Source: Bicyclus anynana (Eukaryota > Arthropoda > Insecta > Lepidoptera > Nymphalidae). Taken from it: 64,000 nucleotides of DNA. The notes beneath the pieces were generated by a model. That model was not told where the DNA came from and made no database searches. It saw only the letters and a program-made list of their open reading frames with translations. A program made the position numbers and the translations under genes. Below are positions 11,401-20,681 of this stretch, in pieces; position 1 is the stretch's first letter, and every line of letters begins with the position of its first letter. Location of the stretch: positions 8,380,291 through 8,444,290 of the forward strand of contig NC_069090.1 in assembly GCF_947172395.1 (NCBI RefSeq), in the 5' to 3' direction.

Positions 11401-14174
11401 ATTTCTTCGCCTTAGACCTTTTAATCCGGCCAGGGGCTTAGCTACCGCCGTATCAGCCGTATCAATGATACGGGGCCCCTGAACTACAGAGGCCCCTTAC
11501 GTGTGAAAGCAAAAATTAGTAAAATGTAATCCACAATCACACTGAATCTGGTGCTTCCCAGAAAAAAAAACATATAAAAATAAACTGCCTATAGAGTTAC
11601 ACTTCAGAAATGACAAAAGTAAAAAAGCAAGCTTTTTTCCAGAGTTAAGCATGCGCCCAAAATTTGGAAACATCCTACATAAATTAAGTAAGTCACTGTC
11701 ATATTTTTCATTAATGTTTCTTTTGTAAAATTTTTTACTTTTTATTTGGGCCTTGTATCAACTAATTTTGATACAAGGCCCCTCAAAGGCACGTTACGCC
11801 ACTGAATCTGGTCCTGTCATAAAATCCGTTCTTAGCGGACTTCTACTATTAACTCCCTCCCTTCATTTGAAATGAAAATAAATTAGATTGATGGCAAAAT
11901 CCGTTCTTAGCGGTAGTACCTTTTATGTATTCTGTGGCGGTAGGTAGCGACTAGATGTCCGTTAAGAACGGTTTTTGCGACACGGCCGGATCAAGGAGGT
12001 CTAAGGGCGGACGAAGTCGCGGGCCGCCCGCTAGTTACATATTTAACAAGTAGTAGGTATTATTTAATAAGCAATTAATCACCTATAAACAATATTGCCT
12101 ATAAGTTTTAGGTAGGTATATTATATTAGAGATATATACTAATTTCATTAAATACTATACTAATTTCATTTCTATAATTTCTCGATGACAGCTCCTGCAG
12201 AAACTAAAAAGACGCACATTCAGTCTTTTTTCATTATGTAGGCGTTAATTTTATAAAAAAAATTACGTTTACACACGTACAAGGTTACTCCAGAGTTGGA
12301 GGAGATCGTTCCCCCTGAGAGGAGACTCCAGCTCAACAGTGGGCGGCATATGGCATGAGTAACGTAGGTCGGTACTAGGTATTACTATGTATAAAGTACC
12401 TCATTAATTTCCTTAACGCAATGTAGGTAACTTTTCATTTTAGACATGCCGCGGTAGGCTCCATACCACGTTGTGATCATAGTGACAAAATGATTCACTA
12501 TGCTCATTATACGATTATTTCCATATTTTTTATCATCGATATCTGTTTCCGTTTTAGAGTCGTATGCGGAAATTAATAAAACAGCACAATTTACAATATA
12601 ATATAAAAGATTTAAATGACACTCACGAAAATGCTCGCCAACCTGCATTTGAATCCCCTCTATAACGATGGAGGCTGTTAGGAGCCGATGGTTAACCCGA
12701 AGGCATGCTCGTCTAGACTCAAAAAGGGCAGGACGGACCTACCACGTTACATGGGTACTAAGATAGCTGATTTTTACATATACATATAATAACTTAACTT
12801 AAATTAATTAAATTAGCTTTAACTTCGTCAAAGCAGGCTCAAAATCCAGTTCCTATTGTAAACCCTATTCAATCCTAGGTTCTGCACTTGATTGGACTTT
12901 GAAGGGACTTTGTTACTGGATATGTATGAAAAATATTGTAAAATCCTAATTCAAGATCTAAACCAGTTATTTTCCTTTTTTCCAAACAAACTAAGCGTAT
13001 AGTACATGTTGAGCTTACTGTGCCGTGGGAGACTAACATTCCGAAGGATCACAGTATAAAAGTGAATAAATATCATGACCTAACAAATGAATTGACTAAA
13101 GATGGCTATGTAGTTAATCTATACGCCGTAGAAGAAGGTGCGAGAGGATCACCAGCAAAACCTCTCTATAACTTGTTTAAGGACCTTGGCCTCTCTAGAA
13201 CTGCAACAAGTTCTATATAAGAACGGGTATCCAAAGCTGCTCTAATAAGATGTTACCAAATTTGGCTACGCAGGGAGAACAATACGAACGGAGGCGGGGA
13301 GTGTTAATCGATTGTCAAGGAATTCCTTAACCCTACATCCTGTAGTCACAGTCCAGGACTCTGCTCGGAGCTTTTCTCTCTACCACGCGATGGACCCGGC
13401 ACGTGCTCGGTGAATGGAATGCTAAGATATTCGTTTCTCTAAAATTGAACTGTATAATATAATGCACACCCAGACACTAAACACACCTATGTTCATCACA
13501 TTTGACGGCCTCCGTGGCGCAGTGGCATGCGCGGTGGATTTACAAAACGGAGGTCCTGGGTTCGATCCCCGGCTGGGCAGATTGAGATTTTCTTAATTTG
13601 TCCAGGTCTGGCTGGTGGGAGGCTTCGGCCGTGGCTACTTACCACCTTACCGACAAAGACGTACCGCCAAGCGATTTAGCGTTCCGGTACGATGCCGTGG
13701 AGAAACCGAAAGGGGTGTGAATTTTCATCCTCCTCCTAACAAGTTAGCCCGCTTCCATCTTAGACTACATCATCACTTACCATCAGGTGAGATTGTAGTC
13801 AAGGGCTAACTTGTAAAGAATAAAAAAAAAAACATAAATATTTTCCAGCTGTGGGTATCGAACTGCTGTAGATGCAGAGAACAGATACTGGACAACCACG
13901 GAGTACGCGTCTCACACTTTGGTTTGATACTAGCGCAGATGATCAACATTTTGTCCCTACTTACTTTTACCTACTTTATGTATAAATACGAAATATACTG
14001 ACTGAGGGCACTTATAAATATGAACCCAAGGAAGTATAACGGACGGGAAACGCAAGCAAAAATGGCGGATCCCGTGCTCTGGAAGCTTAAAGGCACAACT
14101 CCGAACAACCGCGACACCCACAGTATATAGGCCAACGGCTTATCAATCAGCCATTTCTCTTTCTTGGTCTCCAT
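6371..14174 (-). CDS. Gustatory receptor (insect chemoreceptor, seven-transmembrane)
   Basis: Predicted ligand-gated taste receptor subunit of the gustatory neuron membrane. Exons in transcript order: 14174 to about 13982 (Met, then LAYILWVSRLFGVVPLSF and a first TM helix), 12542-12400 (or starting further upstream, to about 12648), 11368-11089, 9132-9019, 8718-8524, 7835-7738, 6949-6785 and 6418-6371. All junctions from the second exon onward agree in phase. Typical features are the CDVVRDLNDNDNFF segment before TM5-6, the LNDVSFSVMGICSIGRP block in the penultimate exon, and a 16-codon last exon. About 410-450 residues, as usual for the family. The exon 1 to exon 2 join is the only uncertain one: the best donor there (gtaggt) is phase 2, while in-frame acceptors of exon 2 are phase 0 or 1. 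The C-terminal signature TYhhhhhQF is degenerate (TLYVVMLEL). Introns hold many transposon copies. Confidence 0.85.
6509..6666 (+). repeat. Unclassified 160-bp interspersed repeat R, copy 1
   Basis: Starts 'atagggatgatgacag', contains 'atgctaatagtaaag' and 'ggagctacag', and ends 'cggatccctgaa'. Similar copies lie at 7059-7200 (+) and 28236-28393 (-). No terminal inverted repeat or tail is clear. Here it lies in the last intron of the gustatory receptor gene. Confidence 0.8.
7059..7200 (+). repeat. Repeat R, copy 2
   Basis: Shares the 'atagggatgatgacag' start, 'gtaacagggtatctgcgatc' and 'gctacagggatttaa' with the other two copies. It is more diverged and loses similarity near 'gcgctgccatgc'. 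Lies in the gustatory receptor intron 6949-7738. Confidence 0.75.
7590..7655 (-). repeat. Degenerate tRNA-like SINE head
   Basis: On the minus strand 'gctccatggtaaaggggtag' looks like a Pol III A box and 'ggattctattccc' like a B box, spaced as in tRNA-derived SINEs. No tRNA fold can be drawn with confidence. Confidence 0.35.
8250..8447 (+). repeat. LINE 3' end with an expanded (GAT)n tail
   Basis: The sequence 'gtgtttggaaatcc' followed by 'aaaggcctatg' is the sense version of a LINE 3' end seen in antisense at 43683-43760, 48526-48690, 50283-50430 and 57680-57775. It runs into about 115 bp of GAT repeats (8328-8447) with a few GGT interruptions. The other copies carry only short CAT/ATC stretches at the same place, so this microsatellite is best read as an expanded retroelement tail. 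Confidence 0.7.
9502..9784. mobile_element. hAT-type MITE
   Basis: Terminal inverted repeats 'cagtgacgtagcta' and 'tagctacgccatta' bound a non-coding segment. The CAGTGGCGTARC-type ends recur at 11431-11804 and 41642-41825. hAT assignment rests on the CAGTG ends; an 8-bp target duplication was not confirmed. Confidence 0.5.
10375..10594 (-). mobile_element. Fold-back retroelement with hammerhead motif, copy A (Penelope-like)
   Basis: Flanked by the perfect 14-bp duplication aattatttctttta (10361-10374 and 10595-10608). Arms beginning 'ttgctattatccgcgaaaa' and ending 'ttttcgcggataatagcaaa' are inverted copies; outside them the arms continue with more mismatches to the element start. The right end is 'cctgcttctatcc' with no poly(A). 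The 12-14 bp duplications, fold-back form and hammerhead match what is known of Penelope-like elements, but no reverse transcriptase is present, so the class is inferred. Confidence 0.7.
10441..10490 (-). ncRNA. Putative type I hammerhead ribozyme, copy A
   Basis: Minus strand: stem I strand CTC, core CTGAGGA, stem II GCTCCG-GTTT-CGGGGT (wobble pairs, one bulged T before it), GAAA, a tiny palindromic stem III ACGTACGT, then A17 and the other stem I strand GAGAG. All invariant core bases are present. The bulged base at the start of stem II is the weak point. Confidence 0.55.
10693..10828 (-). mobile_element. Helitron-like fragment
   Basis: Contains 'gacgccgcgcggtttc' and 'gaaagaatttttcaaatc', the same family as the complete copy at 57805-58002. 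Both ends are eroded. Confidence 0.6.
11431..11804. mobile_element. hAT-type MITE
   Basis: Left end 'caggggcttagctac' and right end 'gttacgccactg'. Inside are short inverted pairs such as 'ggccttgtatca' / 'tgatacaaggcc' at 11750-11780. Non-coding. Confidence 0.45.
11818..11990. repeat. Cluster of 'aaaatccgttcttagcgg' repeats
   Basis: The 18-mer occurs directly near 11821 and 11895, and inverted as 'ccgttaagaacggttttt' near 11960. It looks like the terminal repeats of a small MITE with an internal copy. Class unknown. Confidence 0.45.
12990..13445 (+). pseudogene. C-terminal end and 3' UTR of a non-LTR retrotransposon
   Basis: The frame at 13020-13220 encodes PWETNIPKDHSIKVNKYHDL and DGYVVNLYAVEEGARG, a tail I recognise from LINE-type polyproteins (V-P-W-E-x-N, KY-DL-EL). 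It is followed by a 3' segment ending 'gaatgctaagatattc' that recurs at 61605-61740 and 63048-63455. Only the extreme C-terminus remains. Confidence 0.6.
13504..13832 (+). repeat. SINE family A, full-length copy
   Basis: A tRNA-like head (A box in 'tggcgcagtgg', B box 'ggttcgatccc', anticodon loop resembling Val) is followed by a body with 'ggtgggaggcttcggccgtgg' and a tail 'cttaccatcaggtgagattg', ending in a short A tract. The body and tail resemble the 5' and 3' ends of the LINE at 30.2-33.8 kb. It lies in the first intron of the gustatory receptor gene. Confidence 0.85.
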
Positions 14175-14308
14175 TATCTAAAAAGAAGGATTCCACCATC
14201 ATTCAATATAACAATTAAGTATGTATAAATAAAATTGATAAAGATAGTTATGTTTGCTCAAGTGCTTATACTCATTTACACGATACCAAACCGAACATTT
14301 AAAATTTT

Positions 14309-14507
14309 TGTCTGTCTGTCTTTCTGTTTGTTCGGGCTAATCTTTAGAACGGCTGAACCAATTTTAACGGGACTTTCACGTGAAGATAGAGAGAGTTTGA
14401 GGGAACATATACTTACCTAGGCAACTTTTATCTCGAAAAAAACCATGATTTCCGCGAAATTTCTAATAAACTAAATTTCACGTGGCAAAGTAGCGATCGT
14501 CCGCTAG
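14309..14507 (+). mobile_element. Helitron-like element, 3' end CTAG
   Basis: Contains 'gtctgtctgtctttctg', 'aacggctgaaccaatttt' and a terminal 'gtccgctagt', the standard make-up of lepidopteran non-autonomous Helitron-like copies. The 5' end is not sharp. Confidence 0.55.
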
Positions 14508-14810
14508 TATAAAGACACTATACTACAATTTTGTACTACACTACAATTTTATTAATATGTATATTGATTGACAACATCCTCTTTTACGGGAATTATGGGA
14601 TGGAAAAATGGTATTTGTAATGACATACCTACCTGAGTGTAAGTAAGTAGGTACGGATACTGTTAGCATGTACCTATTTATCTACATACGACTGAACTGA
14701 ATAACTAGTTATAATAAATAAGTTACATCTATACATCATGAAAGAAATTTAAGTAATAGTTTTGTATGTATTCAATAATTACATGGCTAACAAACAGAAA
14801 TAATAAGAAA

Positions 14811-15407
14811 CTAGCGGACGCCCGCAACTTCGTTAGTGTGAAATTCAGATTTCCACGGAATCTTGGATTTTTCCAGGATAAAAAGTAGCTTTTTAGTTGC
14901 TCAATAACCTCCTCTATCTATCTGTGTAAGTTCCGTTTCAATTGGTTCAGCCGGACCGGAGTCGGATTTCCTCCGACGACGATAAAACGGAGATTTCACT
15001 ACTATTAAAAAATTTACATTTTTAAACTTTAAACATTAGTTTTTGATAGATGAATAGCGTCTAGCAATCCGAACTTGTCTATCTTAGTGAGCTCCAAACA
15101 TTCCAAAGAAATTGCTTTTGCTTTTCAGAAATTTAAAGAAAATCAAATGTGAAAAAGACTTATTTCAGAGTGGAATAAATATATATATATATATATATAT
15201 ATTTTAAATAAATTTCCATATGCTTATTCCATACAAAACTATACCTACTGTATTTTATTTAAGCATAAGTACCTAATCTAAAAAAATACTAGGTATATTT
15301 TTTTGAAAAAATGTTAGCAGAGTTGCCAACATTTTTTTCTTCTGCAACTCCAGCCGCTTCATTAGTCGGAACAAACGGACAATTCAAATTTATTTATTAG
15401 TATAGAT
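14811..15407 (-). mobile_element. Helitron-like element
   Basis: On the minus strand it starts 'atctatactaataaat' and ends 'gtccgctag'. Inside is a (TA)n tract at 15178-15202. The ends fit the Helitron-like family, but the interior could hold a second insertion. Confidence 0.5.
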
Positions 15408-15733
15408 TTTCAATGTTTATGCTTGCAGGTGTCTTTCTACTTATCTGTCTTCCTAATGGTTCCGCCCAGTAGCATTAATACATCGGCGATGCATTGATTA
15501 CCCGGTAAACAGTGGTTTTGTAAATACATATTGATCCCAATCTCAGATTGGTAAGGCATGAATTATACATATTTATTTGTTGTTCTAAGTGGTAAGTAGG
15601 TACAAGCGAACACAGATTCGAATATAGATACGAATGTATATACCTATGACATAGTGATCATAATGTATTGATTTTTAAAATAATAAAAATTATATACTAA
15701 CTAAATTAAGTTTTTATTACCTAGGTTCACCTT

Positions 15734-16034
15734 CATCATCATTAGCAACTCGTATTCGGCTCACTGTTGAGCACGGGTCTCCTCTCAGAATGAGAGGGGT
15801 TAGGCCAATAGTCCACTACGCTTACCCAATGCGGATTAGCTGACTTCACACACATATAGAAATGAAGAAATTCTGATATGCAGATTTCCTTACGATGTTT
15901 TCCTTGTGATATTTAAGTTCTTAAAATGCACATATTCGTAACTGAAAAGTTGAAGGTGCATGCCCCGGACCGGATTTGAACCTTACTCCCTCCGAATTGA
16001 AGGCAGAGGTCAAATCCACTGGGCTATCACAGCT
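15734..16034 (-). repeat. SINE family B, near full-length
   Basis: Minus strand reads 'tgatagcccagtggatttga' (A box region), then 'ggttcaaatccggtccgg' (B box), then the family B body ending in the 'gagccgaatacgag' region before a GAT-type tail. Confidence 0.75.
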
Positions 16035-16109
16035 TTTGCCTAGGTTATATATTTATGTATAAGTATACTTAGATATAATTATATTTATATATAATTTTTG
16101 ATAATATAT

Positions 16110-16380
16110 CACGGCCTTCATGGCGCAGTGGTATGTGCAGTGAATTTACAAAACGGAGGTTCTGGGTTCGATCCCCGGCTGGGCTTGAGATTTTCTTAAT
16201 TGGTCCAGTGGTCTGGCTGGTGGACGGATCAGGCGTGGCGTGGCGTGACACAATGGTCTCGAGCCGCCAGCATCCAGTGGCTTCCTGCCACCTTGATATC
16301 CTCGGTCCTCATAGTGGGGGGACGAGCAACACTGTGCTTTCCAGAGCGGGGTTGCTATTCCTGCACCATTGAAAGATAAC
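16110..16380 (+). repeat. SINE family A head on a different 3' body
   Basis: The tRNA-like head ('tggcgcagtggtatgtgc', 'gggttcgatccccggctggg') and the following 'gagattttcttaatt' match family A. After 'ctggctggtgg' the sequence diverges completely. Either a related subfamily or a chimera. Confidence 0.6.
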
Positions 16381-16469
16381 AGAAATACAGGGGTTTTATT
16401 TTGCAACTTTGTAAACTTACCATTCCCATAAGATACACTCAAATTGTCAAATTTTCGGCAGGCACACTT

Positions 16470-17130
16470 TTTAACCGACTTCCAAAAAGGAGGAGGTTCT
16501 ACGTTCGGCTGTATGTAGGTTTTTTTTTTTTTTTTTATGTATGTCCAGCGATAATTCCGTCATTTGTGGACTGATTTTGAAAATTCTTTTTTTGTTTTGA
16601 AGGGTTTGATTCCAGGGTGGTCCCATTTTTTTCATGTCAGGATCTGATGATGGGATCCTGGAGAAATCGAGGGGAACTTTCGAAAATCGCAGGGACGGCT
16701 AGTGCGTTTGTTAATGTTTCCATAAGGTATCTTAAAGCACTACAATTTTATGAAGGTCTGGAGTTGGTCTGATGATGAAGCCGAAAAACAGACGATGGAA
16801 CTCGTCAACGATTTACAGCAGGTACCTTTTGTTTGGGCTAGATTTATTTGTATTGATGAGAACTTTCCACCTAGATGGGTTGTGACCGTATTGAGGGTCT
16901 GGTTACGAAGATGAAGGAGAGTTAAGGGAACTCCTCGACGGTTCACAGTAGCTACCTTTATTGGGACTTTATGAATTTGTATTGCTGAGAACTTTCCACC
17001 TAGATGGGTTGTGACTGAATTAAGGGTCTGGTATTGAAGACGAAGGACAATGAAGAGAACTTCTCGAAGGTTATTAGTATCAGTTTTGGTTACACTCAGT
17101 AGGTGTACTAACACTAAAAATTAAAAAATA
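16470..17130. repeat. Lepidopteran 'accgacttccaaaaaggagg' type repeat
   Basis: Starts with 'accgacttccaaaaaggagg' and contains two similar blocks with 'gagaactttccacctagatg' near 16857 and 16989. The apparent reading frame on the minus strand (16740-17114) reflects this internal duplication and is not a recognised protein. Confidence 0.5.
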
Positions 17131-17136
17131 AAAATT

Positions 17137-17445
17137 TTAATAAAAAAATTCAACCGACTTCCAACTCAAAAATTAGCCTAAACTAAAAAGCAAAAAATAA
17201 CATCTTACCTATGTGCTACCTTCTGATCAGTTTGAAGGCGGTGCCAATCCAGTGTCATGTTTTAATTAAAGCCGTTTCTGAAAGAACCACAGAAATTTTG
17301 TAATTTAAACGGCTTAAATTAAAACATCACTGGCTTGGCACCGCCTTCAAACTGATCAGAAGGTAGCACATAGGTAAGATGTTATTTTTTGCTTTTTAGT
17401 TTAGGCTAATTTTTGAGTTGGAAGTCGGTTGAATTTTTTTATTAA
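17137..17445. repeat. Near-perfect 140-bp inverted repeat
   Basis: Left arm 17137-17277 and right arm 17307-17445 are reverse complements except for about four small differences, around a 29-bp spacer. The outer ends begin 'ttaataaaaaaattcaaccg'. Probably a fold-back MITE. No coding capacity. Confidence 0.9.
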
Positions 17446-17892
17446 ATTTTTTTTAGCTATAAGCTAACCTAACCTTACCTGACGTGCTCGTTGAGTATTT
17501 CTGAAATAGTTTTTTTTGGCTGCCCTAAGCGATCAACGTTATCGAGGGCTCATACTCGTACTTGGTGGTCAGCATGAATGGTACCTTAGGCTTATTTGAT
17601 GCACTCAAGTGAATCCCAAAATCTACCTTCATCGACTCCAATATGTGTTAGTATGGTACTATGTGAAGATATGAGTTATTTAATTGTGTAGGTCATGTAT
17701 GCTTAGAATAACAAGCCGATCGTAAACAGGAAAATCACCTGGTAACATGTTCTGTTATCAAAAAATTTGGTTCATTCATGTTTTGAAGAAAGTATTAATT
17801 ATTATATTAAAACATGTTAACATTTCATGTTATTTTATCTAAAAAACCGATATAGATACCATTTAACAAGCTGATACATATTCATCGAACAG

Positions 17893-17927
17893 TATAAATT
17901 AGGTGCAATTTTAGTACCAAACTCAGT
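17893..17927 (+). promoter_or_regulatory. TATA box and initiator of the peritrophin-like gene
   Basis: TATAAAT at 17893-17899, and an arthropod initiator TCAGT with its A at 17925, 32 bp downstream. This sits 58 bp before the ATG, giving a coherent core promoter. Confidence 0.75.
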
Positions 17928-17982
17928 AAGTCTAAAGGATTGTTTGGCAAGGAACTAGAGGAAGCAAGAGGAAGTCATCAAA

Positions 17983-19077
17983 ATGTTCAAAGGTATTACC
18001 AAATTGTTCTAAAACACGAGTATTAAATCATTTATTGTTTCTAGAGAATTAACTATACTTATTCATTATCATTATCACAATCATCAGTCGACTCAATTAG
18101 ACATCAGGCCTCATTTTTTCTCAGGGATTTTTTAGGACTTCGACTCACCACACTGTTTAAATGCGGGTTGGTAAGCTTATGGTGATGTCAAAGATCAAGA
18201 CCGACTTAAAAGCCTTAACGTGCTCTCTGAAGCGCAAGGGTGTATCACCATCAACACCGGGCCGGATTACTGAGAATATCTTCAAGTAAAGCTAAAACTG
18301 ACTGATTTTATAACACCTCGTGATTCAAAGCCGTAAGGACTATCCTCTGCATTAACAGTAAAATGCATTGGGGAATCTGCTAGTACGGTACCTCTATAAA
18401 ATATCGTAATTTTTAAACAATCCAAAGGGCTATTTAATATAGGTACACCCTCGATTTCTATAGTGGTTTCCAGTTACCTATTCTAAGTTTCGTCAAAACA
18501 CACAATGAGTTCGAAGGCGATGCCTAACCGTTCCCTAAAGATTAATCTATTCATTTCCTTTTCAGTTGGAAGCATTATCCTACTCAGCCTATTCGCAGTA
18601 GCTTTGGGTGAAGAAGAAATTGAACTGAACGATAAAGGATGCCCTGTGGACAACTCGATTTATAAAATTTTGCCTCACGATAACTGCAATAAGTTTTACA
18701 AATGCAGCAACGGTGAACCGGTCGAGTTTCAATGCCCGAAAACACTAATGTTCAGTTTAAACGATGAAGTATGTGATTGGCCTCGTGAGGTGGACTGTGG
18801 TAACAGAAAGAAGGAAGACGAAGTTGCAGAGGTAGATGAAGAATCCAGCGATCCCAAAGTTATTTGCGCTCGAGCTGGTTCTAATGGCGCGCTGATCCCT
18901 CACGAATATTGTAACCAGTTGTATATGTGTGCTCGTGGGGTACCTATTGAACTACAATGTCCCAATCCCCTTATGTATAACAAAGACACCAAACTTTGCG
19001 ATTGGGAAAGTGAGGTTGAGTGTGGAGACCGACTGGTAGAAAAAGAAGAAGTCGAACATCCCGAAGAGAAAAAATAA
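17983..19077 (+). CDS. Secreted peritrophin-like protein with two chitin-binding type 2 domains
   Basis: Two coding exons: 17983-17992, only 10 nt (ATGTTCAAAG), and 18566-19077. They join in phase 1 to give 173 residues. The start Met Phe Lys Val runs into the hydrophobic signal peptide GSIILLSLFAVALG, which is only complete with the micro-exon; the in-frame Met at 18505 lies in the intron and would disrupt the signal. The mature protein has two peritrophin-A modules, each with six cysteines in the usual spacing (CPVD...CNKFYKC...CDWP...DC and ICAR...CNQLYMC...CDWES...EC), then an acidic, Lys/Glu-rich tail. Expected to bind chitin of the peritrophic matrix or cuticle. A single intron just after the first few codons is typical for this family in insects. 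Confidence 0.92.
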
Positions 19078-19147
19078 GAAATATTTATTTATAATGATAT
19101 GTTCTTAATTTATGCTGTATCTACTGGAAATTATTTGTCTAATAACT

Positions 19148-19157
19148 AATAAATAAA
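19148..19157 (+). terminator. Polyadenylation signals of the peritrophin-like gene
   Basis: Two overlapping AATAAA hexamers (19148-19153 and 19152-19157), 71 bp after the stop codon. Confidence 0.7.
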
Positions 19158-20681
19158 AATGCATTTGAATATTATTATTGTTTGTTACTTTTTCTCTCAT
19201 TTGTTTGATTATACACCCGTTTTTAATATTTGACAATGTTTATAAAATAGATGATGTTGGTAATACATAAAAAATATATTAAATATTATGAAAAAGTCCT
19301 ACTTCTACTAAGTACTAAGTCCTGTAATTCTTTTAATTCGCGTCATAACAAGGATTACTGCCGCCTATATCCGTTTTTTACAGTAATCCAACAGCCAAGC
19401 GAAAGCTTCATAATTATGGTGTTGGTCAAATCTTATCGCAACAATACCATTGATTACTGAAAGTGAAAGGACTAGGTTGAGTAGGTATCATAACAATAAT
19501 GATTATCTTAACATTCCACATGATGGTAACTTGCGGAAAAAAGTGATGAGCAAGGTCCAAGTGTTTTGATTTTAACCTTTTCAGTAACTGTATAAAATAT
19601 ATCACGCATTTTCGTCTGGGACTGTACTGTATAAAATATATCACGCATTCTCGTCACGCAAGGATTAACATAAAGATGAAAGCGTACATGGGCATTTCTA
19701 TTCCTACGTCATTCATTTGTTTTTATTTTGGTTTAACATTCTAAATAGGTAAGTACCTACCAACTAAAGAAACTGAATCGTTGTTACCTGCATAGATGGT
19801 AATATAGGATCTTGCTAACTTTCAGCCGGCCTAAAGTGAAGTATGTCTGGCTATCGCAGACTCAGTCCCACAGAACACAATACCTCAGTCCAATAACGAA
19901 TCCTACAATCTTTATCTCAATAAGGATTGCAAGCATTGCAATGATTGCATCAGACACTAGGAAATTGATTTTCTCTATATCTTTAGACGAATTGATATAA
20001 GTAGGTAAATAATGCATTATTCACAGACGTCACTAAATAGTAGGCATTCATTAATTTCTAAATGATTTTCTGTAGGATATTTCCTTGTGATTCATGAACG
20101 AAAACGTCATTGTCATTGTCAACAAAATTAAAATAATACTTTAAGAATACCAACTTTTAAAAGTTCCCTAATTGTAGGGAAAATTTATATTCCTAACTCG
20201 TTTAAATTGTTCTCGTTGAGACAATCTCGAATTAGCGATACCATACAAAGAGTGAAGGTTGGTGTGTACTTAACTGAATGCAGGAAACTCACAGGAATAT
20301 CATAAGTACTGTAACGTTGAATGTTGTTTGGTTAATGAATTTGTTGAGAATTGTATCTACGTTCTGTCCGTTGACTAGAAAATACAACTTAATATTATAT
20401 TAGTTTCTTCATTCTATTCTCTGTTCATTCCGGCATACTTGGTAAATTAGCAACTCGGTGCTGGCAGGACCAGCTGTTTATGTCTTTGTCAAAAAGACAG
20501 TAGTTTGACAAGTTGACAACTTAAGTCCTAAAAAAATACCTATTACCTACATACGTTTACTTTACTTTACTTTCTGTCGGCGTGTCATAACATTTTACTT
20601 ATTCGTGTCGGAAATTACTAAAGTAATATATAAGTTTTGTGTTAATTTCTAATTGTAGTATCAATTGGTGTTTATATAACA
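19158..20681. other. Spacer upstream of AsnRS
   Basis: AT-rich. It contains a short direct duplication of 'gtataaaatatatcacgcat' at 19589 and 19628. I see no gene or clear mobile element. The AsnRS promoter should be in the last few hundred bases; no TATA box stands out, as expected for a housekeeping gene. Confidence 0.5.
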
